Assembly: GCA_002786715.1 (NCBI GenBank)
Contig: PCTW01000084.1
Location: forward strand, 62,001-126,000
DNA length: 64,000 bases
Source of the DNA: Bdellovibrio sp. CG22_combo_CG10-13_8_21_14_all_39_27
Lineage (GTDB): Bacteria > Bdellovibrionota > Bacteriovoracia > Bacteriovoracales > Bacteriovoracaceae
Reading direction: 5' to 3'
A model generated the notes under the pieces. The model saw only the letters and a program-made list of their open reading frames with translations. It was not told where the DNA came from and did no database searches. Positions 18,792-26,672 of this stretch are shown piece by piece (positions within the stretch are counted from its first letter, which is position 1; every line of letters starts with the position of its first letter). The translations under genes were made by a program, and so were the position numbers.

Positions 18792-19655
18792 ATGGCAAAA
18801 TTACTCGAATCTAAGTCAGTTGTCGATTCACAATTAGAAAAGCTCAAGAAGCGAGTTGCTGCTCTTTCACAACTTGGAATTGTTCCCAATATGCGTGTTA
18901 TTTTGGTTGGTGAGAATCCTGCCAGTTTAGTTTATGTAAAAAATAAAAAGACCCTATCGGAAAAAGTTGGAGCTCAATGTACTATTGATAAACTCCCAGA
19001 AAATATAAGTAAGGCCGATTTTGTCTCTCATTTAAATTCAGTCGTGAATAATTCCGCCGTCCATGGTTGCTTTGTTCAGCTCCCCTTACCTCAGCAATTA
19101 AAAGACACACCAATTGCCCATATGATTCCTCCATCAATGGATGTCGATGGCTTTACTCCGGATAGTCTTTTTGCACTGATGGAAGGCGACAAGGGCGAAA
19201 AAGCTTTATTGCCTTGTACTCCAAAAGGCATCATTACTCTTTTGCAGCATTACAATATAGATATTAGTGGAAAAAATATTGTGATTATTGGTCGCAGCCT
19301 GATTGTTGGAAAACCGATGAGCTATCTTTTTACAAATCACGATGCCACAGTAACCCTTTGCCACTCAAAAACTAAAAACATCAAAGAACATACTCAAATG
19401 GCTGACATCATTGTCGTGGCCATTGGTGTGGCTGAATATCTTGATGAAACTTTTTTAAGTAAAAATAAAAACCAAGTCATCATAGACGTTGGGATGAATA
19501 AAAAGCCTGATGGCAAACTGTGCGGAGACGTTCATTTTCAAAAAGTTAAAGATCATTGCGACTCGATCACGCCTGTTCCTGGTGGAGTCGGACCAATGAC
19601 TGTTCTAAGCTTAATCGAAAATTTAATTTTCGCTGCCGAAAGAAAAGGAAGATAG
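18792..19655 (+). CDS. folD: Methylenetetrahydrofolate dehydrogenase/cyclohydrolase
   Basis: This 287-residue bifunctional enzyme interconverts 5,10-methylene-, methenyl- and 10-formyl-tetrahydrofolate. The catalytic YVKNKKTL region near residues 48-55 contains the essential Tyr and Lys. Family motifs are LPCTPKGI, the NADP-binding IIGRSLIVGKPMS and the C-terminal TPVPGGVGPMTV. It ends one base before gcvT. Methylene-tetrahydrofolate from the glycine cleavage system would feed it directly, so the three-gene group is coherent. Confidence 0.98.
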   Translation: MAKLLESKSVVDSQLEKLKKRVAALSQLGIVPNMRVILVGENPASLVYVKNKKTLSEKVGAQCTIDKLPENISKADFVSHLNSVVNNSAVHGCFVQLPLPQQLKDTPIAHMIPPSMDVDGFTPDSLFALMEGDKGEKALLPCTPKGIITLLQHYNIDISGKNIVIIGRSLIVGKPMSYLFTNHDATVTLCHSKTKNIKEHTQMADIIVVAIGVAEYLDETFLSKNKNQVIIDVGMNKKPDGKLCGDVHFQKVKDHCDSITPVPGGVGPMTVLSLIENLIFAAERKGR

Positions 19656-19656
19656 A

Positions 19657-20733
19657 TTGGAAAATTTAAAATGTACCCCTCTTTTAAAAACTCACGAAGC
19701 ATTAAAGGCTCGTATCGTTGATTTTGCTGGCTTTGCTATGCCTGTCCAATATCAATCAGTTAAAGAAGAAGTTGAAGTTGTGAGAAAATCCGCTGGCGTC
19801 TTCGACGTAAGTCACATGGGCGAATTTTGGGTCAATGGACCTGAAGCAGTCGCTTTTGTTGATTATATCATGACAAATGATTTTCTTAGTGCCCCGGTTG
19901 GAAAGGCCGTCTACTCACCTCTATGTAATCACGAAGGAAAAATCCTCGATGATCTCATTGCCTATAAACTAAGTGAAACTCGCGTCCTTATCTGTGTCAA
20001 TGCTTCAAATATCGACAAGGATTGGAATTGGATAAAGCAGTTTGCACCGAAATTTAAAGTTGAACTTACTAATTTATCTGATGAAACGTCATTATTGGCG
20101 CTTCAGGGTCCAAAAAGTGAAGAAGTCCTTGGTCAAATCTTAAGCCTATCACTGGCTGAATTGCCGTATTATGGTGTTTTATCGGCAAAGTGGGACAATT
20201 CAGAAATCATTATCGCCAGAACAGGTTATACCGGTGAAGACGGCTTTGAAGTTTTTTGCCCAAACAAATCAATTGTAAAATTGTGGAATGCGATGATCGA
20301 GCTTAAAGTCGCTCCGTGCGGACTCGCTGCACGTGATGTGTTGCGCCTAGAAGTTTGTTACCCTTTGTATGGAAATGACTTATCTGAAGAGCTCACGCCT
20401 TTAGACGCAGGTTTAAAGTGGACTGTAAAATTAGATAAGCCTGACTTTGTGGGAAAATCTGCTTTAACAAATTATCAACCAGTTAAAAAACTTATCAAAT
20501 TCCAACTTGAAAAAGGTATTCCTCGCAGCGGTTATTTAATCGTTGATGGAAATGGCAAGCAAGTTGGCTTAACGAGCTCAGGAACTCATTCTGTGAGCTT
20601 AGAGCGCGGAATTGGTATGGCCTTGATTGATTTTTCACAATCAACTAAGGAACCATTGTTCATTTCAGTTAGAAATCAAAATGTATCTATAAATATTCAA
20701 ACCAAACCATTTGTAAACGGAGGTCATAAGTGA
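19657..20733 (+). CDS. gcvT: Glycine cleavage system aminomethyltransferase (T protein)
   Basis: This 358-residue enzyme transfers the aminomethyl carbon of glycine from lipoyl-H protein to tetrahydrofolate. Motifs include VFDVSHMGEFWV, YSPLCNHEGKILDDLIAYKL, ALQGPKSEEVL and the late CGLAARDVLRLEVCYPLYGNDL. The start is a TTG at 19657 with AAGGAAG upstream. The stop overlaps the gcvH GTG start by four bases. No gcvP gene follows, so the decarboxylase must be encoded elsewhere. Confidence 0.96.
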   Translation: MENLKCTPLLKTHEALKARIVDFAGFAMPVQYQSVKEEVEVVRKSAGVFDVSHMGEFWVNGPEAVAFVDYIMTNDFLSAPVGKAVYSPLCNHEGKILDDLIAYKLSETRVLICVNASNIDKDWNWIKQFAPKFKVELTNLSDETSLLALQGPKSEEVLGQILSLSLAELPYYGVLSAKWDNSEIIIARTGYTGEDGFEVFCPNKSIVKLWNAMIELKVAPCGLAARDVLRLEVCYPLYGNDLSEELTPLDAGLKWTVKLDKPDFVGKSALTNYQPVKKLIKFQLEKGIPRSGYLIVDGNGKQVGLTSSGTHSVSLERGIGMALIDFSQSTKEPLFISVRNQNVSINIQTKPFVNGGHK

Positions 20734-21107
20734 GCCAAAACGTACCAGCAGATTTAAAATACACAAAAGATCATGAGTGGGCCAAAGTCGAAGGCGACGT
20801 CTGCACTGTCGGAATAACTGATTTTGCTCAATCACAACTAGGTGACATTGTTTTCATGGAACTTCCTGAGCCAGGACGCACAGTTGGCCGTGGAGAGAGT
20901 TTTGGTGTCGTAGAATCGATTAAGTCAGTGAGCGACCTCTACTCGCCAATTAGTGGCGAAGTTCTCGAGCGCAATGATGATCTTGTCGCTTCTCCAGATG
21001 GTTGTAATCAAAATCCATATGGCTCTTGGATGGTTAAAATTAAAATGTCTCAGCCTCAAGAGCAAAATGAATTGCTTTCTGCTGATTCATATCTTTCTTT
21101 GTTGTAA
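20730..21107 (+). CDS. gcvH: Glycine cleavage system H protein
   Basis: This 125-residue lipoyl carrier protein shuttles intermediates between P, T and L proteins. The lipoylated lysine is K65 in VVESIKSVSDLYSPISGEV. The N-terminal KYTKDHEWAKVEGD is typical. GTG start at 20730 lies inside the gcvT stop (GTGA overlap). An intrinsic terminator follows 9 bases after the stop. Confidence 0.97.
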   Translation: MSQNVPADLKYTKDHEWAKVEGDVCTVGITDFAQSQLGDIVFMELPEPGRTVGRGESFGVVESIKSVSDLYSPISGEVLERNDDLVASPDGCNQNPYGSWMVKIKMSQPQEQNELLSADSYLSLL

Positions 21108-21116
21108 TTTTTTTTT

Positions 21117-21145
21117 GCGAGGAGCTCAAACTCCTCGCTTCTTTT
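21117..21145 (+). terminator. Intrinsic terminator after gcvH
   Basis: GCGAGGAG and CTCCTCGC form a perfect 8-bp stem with a six-base loop CTCAAA, followed by TTCTTTT. It ends the folD-gcvT-gcvH transcription unit. Confidence 0.8.
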
Positions 21146-21173
21146 AGTTTCGTACGTTTATCAAATACAAGTC

Positions 21174-21319
21174 TTTTTTTTCAAAAAATCATGTCAATCT
21201 TTTTTTTAAAGAAAAAGAGCATAGATAGCATTTTTTCTATCTAATACATCAAGGTTTGCATCGTGTTCAGTGCACTTTGTGCAGAGTGAATTATTTTTTT
21301 TTCTCGATGCTTTTTTTTT
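21174..21319 (+). promoter_or_regulatory. T-tract-rich upstream region with small palindrome
   Basis: This stretch before the gene at 21386 has T-runs of six to nine at 21174-21181, 21200-21207, 21231-21236, 21294-21302 and 21311-21319. Two dyads are visible: AGATAG/CTATCT (21223-21242) and TGCAC-TTT-GTGCA (21271-21283). A weak promoter-like pair, TTTACG (21322) and TAATAC (21344), follows. Curved upstream DNA with an operator is a possible reading. Confidence 0.3.
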
Positions 21320-21385
21320 ACTTTACGATCGTCCGAAAAAACTTAATACTCACTTTCGTTCAAACCGTTTTTATCTAGAGAGAAT

Positions 21386-21676
21386 ATGGAACAAGAATTC
21401 GTTCAACTTCTAAATACAGCAATCATCAAATCTAAAGAGAAGAGAATTGATAGTTCGTTTGAAGAGCGCTTGTCACAAGTTTGTAATAAGCCTGCAATCA
21501 AAGCACTTTCTTACGCGATTGAATTTTTAGCTGATTCACAAAAAATTTCTAGAGACCAGGCAGCTGTTGAGCTCGTTGAATCTGTAAGAGAATTAGATCT
21601 CGTATGGAATGATTACGTTATGCTTGAAGGTCTTGGAAAATTAAAAGCGTTTTTGAAAGATTCAATTAAGCACTAA
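21386..21676 (+). CDS. Hypothetical 96-residue helical protein
   Basis: I do not recognise this protein. It is small, charged and apparently all-helical, with no signal peptide or membrane segment. It contains RLSQVCNKPAIKALSYAIEF and SRDQAAVELVESVRELD. The start ATG has AGAGAG upstream. The preceding 278-base interval is unusually rich in T-tracts. Its stop interlocks by four bases with the stop of the TonB-like gene on the other strand. Codon use looks like that of the neighbours, so it is probably a real gene. Confidence 0.65.
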   Translation: MEQEFVQLLNTAIIKSKEKRIDSSFEERLSQVCNKPAIKALSYAIEFLADSQKISRDQAAVELVESVRELDLVWNDYVMLEGLGKLKAFLKDSIKH

Positions 21677-22551
21677 CTCTTTACGACAAATCCCCATTCA
21701 ATTTTTGCCATACCACCCTTAAGCATTCCTTTAGGTGGATTTGGAAATGGTCCTGCTTTATTGAAGGATTCAATAGCGGCATCATCGAGCTCTTTTACAC
21801 CACTGGTAGACTTAACTGCGATGTTAGTAATATTTCCTGCTGAATCAATGATGATTTCAAGAGAAGTGATCTTATCTTCGTTAGATGCGATTCTACGGCC
21901 AGACTTATATAGATTTTCCGCCTTCTTTCTAAGACTTCTGCCCCAATGCTGTTCAAGCTTTTGCTTAATTCGATGATAGAAGCCGTAGTATTTATACTCA
22001 ATGGTGTTCAATTGAGTTAAGTCGGCCAATGGAATATCATCTACATAGTCATTGCTCTTTCCAAGGCCCTTAACACCCTTAACCCCATGGGAAAGACCTA
22101 ATTGGCTTAAGGTGCGGTCTGGAGCTTTAAAATCTTTTGAATTGAGAGAGAGATCAGAAAAGGAAACTGTTTTCTTTTTCTTTTGTTGCTTGGCCTCAGC
22201 TTCTGAACCATTTTTTACGCCTAATCCAGCCTCTTTAAAACTACCGATGGCTTTTGACACTGTCTGGCGATCAACTGATTGATCACTATGGCTCAGAAAT
22301 CGTGATTCAACAGGTTTCTTTTTTTCTAAATTTTTGACATTGTCCACAATTTGCATGGATTTTGCTAATTTTGTCCTCGGAGCTTCATCGCTATTTAAAA
22401 AAATTGGAATTCTCTGCTCATCTTCAACGCGTGAAATTTTTGATTCTTCGATGGCGATTTTATAGAAGAGGCCAGACAAGTGAACAAAGAGCGAAAGCAA
22501 AAGAGCTGTTCGCAATATTGTGTTCAATTTTCTGTCGTGGACTTGAGTCAT
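21673..22551 (-). CDS. TonB-family protein
   Basis: This 292-residue protein has one N-terminal membrane helix (about residues 13-32, ILRTALLLSLFVHLSGLFYK). A long polar linker follows, then a C-terminal TonB-like domain from about residue 225 (SLEIIIDSAGNITNIAVKST, DDAAIESFNKAGPFPNPP). TonB proteins transmit proton-motive energy across the periplasm to outer-membrane receptors. The linker is less proline-rich than in classical TonB, so a role in another envelope machine (TolA-like or gliding-type) is possible. Its ribosome site is paired in a hairpin at 22557-22588. Confidence 0.75.
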   Translation of the reverse strand: MTQVHDRKLNTILRTALLLSLFVHLSGLFYKIAIEESKISRVEDEQRIPIFLNSDEAPRTKLAKSMQIVDNVKNLEKKKPVESRFLSHSDQSVDRQTVSKAIGSFKEAGLGVKNGSEAEAKQQKKKKTVSFSDLSLNSKDFKAPDRTLSQLGLSHGVKGVKGLGKSNDYVDDIPLADLTQLNTIEYKYYGFYHRIKQKLEQHWGRSLRKKAENLYKSGRRIASNEDKITSLEIIIDSAGNITNIAVKSTSGVKELDDAAIESFNKAGPFPNPPKGMLKGGMAKIEWGFVVKS

Positions 22552-22556
22552 TTTGC

Positions 22557-22588
22557 CCCCTCGTACTCTTCTCTTCGGAAGTGAGGGG
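22557..22588 (-). promoter_or_regulatory. Hairpin masking the ribosome site of the TonB-family gene
   Basis: On the minus strand CCCCTC (22588-22583) pairs with GAGGGG (22562-22557), the Shine-Dalgarno of the gene starting at 22551. Additional internal pairing (TTC with GAA) shortens the loop. The arrangement could limit translation or respond to temperature or a ligand. Confidence 0.45.
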
Positions 22589-22675
22589 ATGATTCTTTAA
22601 ATATCTTATTTGCGATAATGATCTGGACTTTTAATTGTCAGGATCAAAGAAACAAAATTCGTCAGAAATATTAAA

Positions 22676-25399
22676 CTATTGTTTATTATAGTAATCATCG
22701 TCTTCGATAATATCGTTAGGCGACTGCAATGACGGATCTATAGGTGATACAATTTGTCGGCCAGGTTCTGTTCCTTCGGCAAAAGCCTCTGTTAAGACAT
22801 TCGCATCTCCAGTCTTGGCCAAATCACCTGTTTCTTTATTTATCAGCAAATTGATAATCCCCTTGGGTGACCTAAAGTCATTCTCGCCATATTTTGAAAG
22901 TCCTAATCTCATAATATCCATCCAAATTGGCAAGGCAGATTTAGCACCAGTTTCACCCCAACCCATCGTTTGATTATCATCAAATCCAGTCCAAACAGCA
23001 GTGATTAGATTTGAAGAAAATCCCACAAACCAAGCATCTACATAATTGTTAGTCGTTCCAGTTTTTCCTCCTAGGAAATAACTTAACTCTTTAGCAGCTT
23101 GGCCGGTACCATTGAGAACAACTCCTCTTAAGAGATTGGTCATAATGTAAGCTAATCTTTCATCATAAACCTGATGTTCATTTAAATTACTGGTAAATGG
23201 ATTTGGAGGAAGATCCGTTGAAGGATTTGGAGTTGTTACATTCTCCGGAGTTTTTAATGCTTCGGCATTTTTGGAAGAATCTTCAGCTAATTCAACAGAC
23301 TGTTCTTTTAATTGAACGACATTATTATCGCGATCAAGAATCTCTTTTAAATAAATGGGTTTAATTCTTTTTCCACCATTAGGGAAAAGGGAATACGTAG
23401 AAGCCATAACTTCTAAGGAAACGCCAAAACTTCCGAGTGCAAGACTTAAATCTTGATCAAGATCAGCATCAAATCCAATTCGCTTTGTATATTCGTGAAT
23501 TGTCCTCACCCCTAGGCGTTGAGCAATTTTAACAGTTGGAACGTTACGGCTTTGCTCTAACGATTTTCTTAAAGTCACAGGACCCAAAAACTTGCGATCG
23601 TAATTCGACGGCTTCCAATTCAGACCTTGATCAACACCACCCAGCGCTTCTGGTGAATCATTGATAAGTGTTGCAGGAGTGAAGCCATTCTCTAAGGCAG
23701 CAGCATAAAGAATTGGTTTGAAACTTGAACCTGGTTGGCGCTTCGACTGATAAACACGATTAAATTGACTCTTTGAGAAGTTTGAACCGCCGACATAGGC
23801 CAAGACTTCTCCAGAGTAAGGATTCATAACAAGTGAACTTGCCTCTACCACTGGTTCTTGATCCAAAGTACATGACATATACTTTTGTTTGCCAATCGCC
23901 TTCAATTCATCACCAGTTAGTTTATCTAATACAGGAGCAAATGTTTTATAAACTAAGCGATTAAAAGCCGTGCTTTTATAAACTAATTTTACTTCAATAA
24001 TATCCCCAGGTTTGACCAAAGACGAAGGTTTCGTGATTGGAGAAAAGTATTGATACTCTTCAGAAATTTTTCTCTCATGGGCCCAATCGAAACCAGTTTG
24101 AGGGATCACACAGGTTAGACCACCAATGTCAGCAAAAATGGTGCGAGAGTAATCATGAGTTTTCCTAACTACTGCCTTATATGTTTCACCTGAGTTTAAA
24201 ACATCAAGTAATTTATCATTAGGCAGGTTACCTGGAACAAGTTTTGACAATAATCCTTTTTCTTCTGAAAAAGAGTTCTTATTTTCTTCTAACTTTTGCA
24301 ATTCTTCATCAGACAATTCAAATTCATACTTTTTCTCCAATTCTCGACTGATGGTGAAAAAATTAGAATTCTCCTTGAAAAGTTCTTTGCGCTGATGGGA
24401 GCTCCATTCATCGATTTTTTCGAGCTCAACTTTTCCGATCGGCCCAAGAAAACCTTGTCTTTTATCAATCGCTTTGACACCCTCCCAAGTCGCTTTTTCG
24501 GCAACTCTTTGGAGTTCGAAATCAAGTGTTGATTTAATTTTGTAACCTTCAGTACTCAATTGCTCATCAGTAATTTTGTCGCCAATGCTTTGCTTAATGT
24601 ATTCAACAAAATAAGGAGCTTCGTAGAGAATTTTTTTTCTCAAACGAAACTTGAGAGTTTCGGCCAAAGATTTCTTATACTCATCTTCAGTAATCTTTGC
24701 GGTTTCAAACATTCTTCTTAAAACGTATTCCTGTCTTCTTTTAGACATCTCAACACTGAGATAGGGTGAATAGCGTCCAGGTGCCACCAAGAGTCCTGCT
24801 AGCATCGCAGCTTCAGCGACTGTAACTTCTTTTAAGTCTTTATCGAAATAGCCACTGAAAGCAGCTTTAACTCCATAATATCCCCCACCCAAATAAACTT
24901 GATTCAAATAAAGATAGAGAATTTCTTGTTTACTGAGTTTTTCTTCAAGCTTTTGGGCCAAAAGAAAATCTTTAATTTTTCGCGAGAAGGTTCTCTCTTT
25001 TTCAAGAAGCAATGATTTAGCAACTTGCTGAGTTATGGTACTACCGCCTTGAACAACTCTACCGGCTTGAATATTTTTTAACATGGCACGAATTACACCC
25101 ATGTAATCAATTCCATCATGAAGGTAAAATTTATCATCTTCCGCTGATAAAAAAGCATCCACGATTCTTGTAGGTATTTCTTCAAAATTGACGACTTCAC
25201 GTTTCTCACTTCCAAACTCGGCAATAATTTGACCATCTCTTGATAATAAGGTCGATTGTATGGCGGGCTTATAATCTGCAATTGTTTTAATTTTTGGCAA
25301 TTGAAATGAGTAATAAATAAATATAAAAGTTACGAGCACCGCTCCGACGAAACCGCTCACTACAGTAAAAATGAGGGCATTAATAATGATTTTCTTCAT
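22676..25399 (-). CDS. Penicillin-binding protein 1A (transglycosylase/transpeptidase)
   Basis: This 907-residue class A penicillin-binding protein both polymerises and cross-links peptidoglycan. A membrane anchor (residues about 5-28) is followed by the GT51 domain with EDDKFYLHDGIDYMGVIRA and GGSTITQQVAKSL. The transpeptidase domain has the acylated serine S558 (PGSSFKPILYAAAL), the SRN triad in LEQSRNVPTVKIA and KTGTTNNYVDAWF. A linker between the two domains is longer than in short homologues and contains an OB-like region. The N-terminus overlaps the upstream lipoprotein gene by 20 bases. Confidence 0.96.
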   Translation of the reverse strand: MKKIIINALIFTVVSGFVGAVLVTFIFIYYSFQLPKIKTIADYKPAIQSTLLSRDGQIIAEFGSEKREVVNFEEIPTRIVDAFLSAEDDKFYLHDGIDYMGVIRAMLKNIQAGRVVQGGSTITQQVAKSLLLEKERTFSRKIKDFLLAQKLEEKLSKQEILYLYLNQVYLGGGYYGVKAAFSGYFDKDLKEVTVAEAAMLAGLLVAPGRYSPYLSVEMSKRRQEYVLRRMFETAKITEDEYKKSLAETLKFRLRKKILYEAPYFVEYIKQSIGDKITDEQLSTEGYKIKSTLDFELQRVAEKATWEGVKAIDKRQGFLGPIGKVELEKIDEWSSHQRKELFKENSNFFTISRELEKKYEFELSDEELQKLEENKNSFSEEKGLLSKLVPGNLPNDKLLDVLNSGETYKAVVRKTHDYSRTIFADIGGLTCVIPQTGFDWAHERKISEEYQYFSPITKPSSLVKPGDIIEVKLVYKSTAFNRLVYKTFAPVLDKLTGDELKAIGKQKYMSCTLDQEPVVEASSLVMNPYSGEVLAYVGGSNFSKSQFNRVYQSKRQPGSSFKPILYAAALENGFTPATLINDSPEALGGVDQGLNWKPSNYDRKFLGPVTLRKSLEQSRNVPTVKIAQRLGVRTIHEYTKRIGFDADLDQDLSLALGSFGVSLEVMASTYSLFPNGGKRIKPIYLKEILDRDNNVVQLKEQSVELAEDSSKNAEALKTPENVTTPNPSTDLPPNPFTSNLNEHQVYDERLAYIMTNLLRGVVLNGTGQAAKELSYFLGGKTGTTNNYVDAWFVGFSSNLITAVWTGFDDNQTMGWGETGAKSALPIWMDIMRLGLSKYGENDFRSPKGIINLLINKETGDLAKTGDANVLTEAFAEGTEPGRQIVSPIDPSLQSPNDIIEDDDYYNKQ

Positions 25400-26288
25400 T
25401 CTTCATTTCTCGCAAAAGGTTATTAACAAATTCTTTTGTTGCAGGTTTATTTCTCTGAATAAAATCGGCTAAATTTCTTAAGTCACTGGCAGATTGATTT
25501 TTCGAATCGAGTATTAAAATTCTCTTTACATCGTTTTGGTTGATGGACACTTTCAAAAATGAAGTTTTTTCAATTTTATCTATATTGCCTTGCTCTGAAT
25601 TCAACACAGAATCAATCACAATCGGTATATCGAGACGTAGCGAGGCTAAATCAATTTCTTTTTTATCGTTTTGATCTTTTGCCAATGATCTATAAAAATA
25701 ATCAAAGTGATTTTTAAGTGAAGTTGCGACATTACCTCTTTTGAGAAAGACAAATTTCTTATTAATAGAATCATAAGCAGGCAGGGCCAAGACAACTTTA
25801 TAATCTTGTATGCCGTCGACGCCAAATATAGAGTCGATAAATTGATCAAGAGACTTCATCCACTCTCTAGAAAAGGGGGTATGCTCTTTTAATTGATTTC
25901 TTAATTTAAAAATTCTCCATTCTATCTCTCGCGCGCTTCCGTACTTAGCAAAAAGAGCAGCGACAAGAGCTCCCATTTCGTAACCAGAGATGAGATGTAC
26001 CCTTATCGCGTTTTTGTCGAATTCATTCAATACTTCAGGGTAAGCAAAGGCCCTATAGGTACCACCAGTTAAAAAGACACCAAGAACTTTTGAGGCTTGA
26101 GCAGTTTTATTTTTTGATACTGGATCCATCGAAGGACCTTGATTAACGACAAGCTGCTCTTTCGATCCTGAATCAACACTCACCACGACTGTTTCGTTAA
26201 TATTGAGTTTTTTCTTTTCTGATTCAAGCTGAGGATTTGCACAGCTATGAATGAAAAGAATTATAAATATTAGAAAAAACTTAATCAT
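25380..26288 (-). CDS. Patatin-like lipoprotein lacking the nucleophile serine
   Basis: This 302-residue protein has a lipoprotein signal (hydrophobic core, then IHSCANP). The mature part starts like the patatin phospholipase fold: GVFLTGGTYRAFAYPEVLNEF corresponds to the oxyanion-hole strand and first helix. SGYEMGALVAALFAKYGS aligns with the nucleophile elbow G-x-S-x-G. Here the serine position is E104, so hydrolysis by the usual Ser-Asp dyad is not expected. The oxyanion loop is also reduced. It sits between xseB and PBP1A, overlapping both, which suggests an envelope role rather than a phospholipase. Confidence 0.65.
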   Translation of the reverse strand: MIKFFLIFIILFIHSCANPQLESEKKKLNINETVVVSVDSGSKEQLVVNQGPSMDPVSKNKTAQASKVLGVFLTGGTYRAFAYPEVLNEFDKNAIRVHLISGYEMGALVAALFAKYGSAREIEWRIFKLRNQLKEHTPFSREWMKSLDQFIDSIFGVDGIQDYKVVLALPAYDSINKKFVFLKRGNVATSLKNHFDYFYRSLAKDQNDKKEIDLASLRLDIPIVIDSVLNSEQGNIDKIEKTSFLKVSINQNDVKRILILDSKNQSASDLRNLADFIQRNKPATKEFVNNLLREMKNEENHY

Positions 26289-26502
26289 CTACTTTTACTT
26301 CTTTTAATTGATCAGTCAGGGTGGTTACTTTCTTTTCTGCTTGATCCAGAACTTTTTTACATTCGCTATAAAGTTTAACCCCTTTTTCAAATTCACTTAA
26401 ACTTTTCTGCAGAGATAATTTACCTGATTCCAACTGTTCAATAACTCCTTCGAGCTCTTCTATTTTTTTTTCAAAATTGACCACTTCACTTGGTTGCGAC
26501 AT
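26281..26502 (-). CDS. xseB: Exodeoxyribonuclease VII small subunit
   Basis: This 73-residue coiled-coil subunit of exonuclease VII supports XseA in degrading single-stranded DNA. The family pattern is FEKKIEELEGVIEQLESGKL followed by SLSEFEKGVKLYSECKKVLD. An upstream in-frame ATG at 26568 exists. The start at 26502 is preferred because AAGGAG lies seven bases upstream and it matches the usual length. The gene for the large subunit is not in the window. It overlaps the lipoprotein gene by eight bases. Confidence 0.9.
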   Translation of the reverse strand: MSQPSEVVNFEKKIEELEGVIEQLESGKLSLQKSLSEFEKGVKLYSECKKVLDQAEKKVTTLTDQLKEVKVDD

Positions 26503-26655
26503 GCTTTCTCCTTGGCGGCGAGTCATAAAAATGACACCTTTGCTTAAATACATACCTATTGTTGACAATTAAATACTAAATTTCAATATGTTAGCACGTA
26601 GCACATTTTGCCCGTGTTCGAGTTTTGTCACCTGGTTGCTATATTTTAAGTAGGC

Positions 26656-26670
26656 AGACCAGGAGGGTCT
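26656..26670 (+). promoter_or_regulatory. CsrA-type hairpin covering the flgF ribosome site
   Basis: AGACC and GGTCT form a perfect 5-bp stem with the loop AGGAG, which is the Shine-Dalgarno of flgF. The stem ends two bases before the TTG start at 26673. An AGGA/ANGGA motif presented in a small hairpin loop over the ribosome site is the classical CsrA (RsmA) target. The protein partner CsrA is encoded at 34886 in the same cluster. Binding is inferred, not shown. Confidence 0.6.
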
Positions 26671-26672
26671 AT

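Noticed and set aside
19600-19657. Glycine riboswitch before gcvT
   Set aside because: gcvT begins one base after folD, so there is no leader that could hold such an element.
26624-26640. Possible sigma-54 promoter before flgF (TGTCAC and TTGCT)
   Set aside because: The spacing between the two elements is one base too short and the essential GG of the -24 element is GT.
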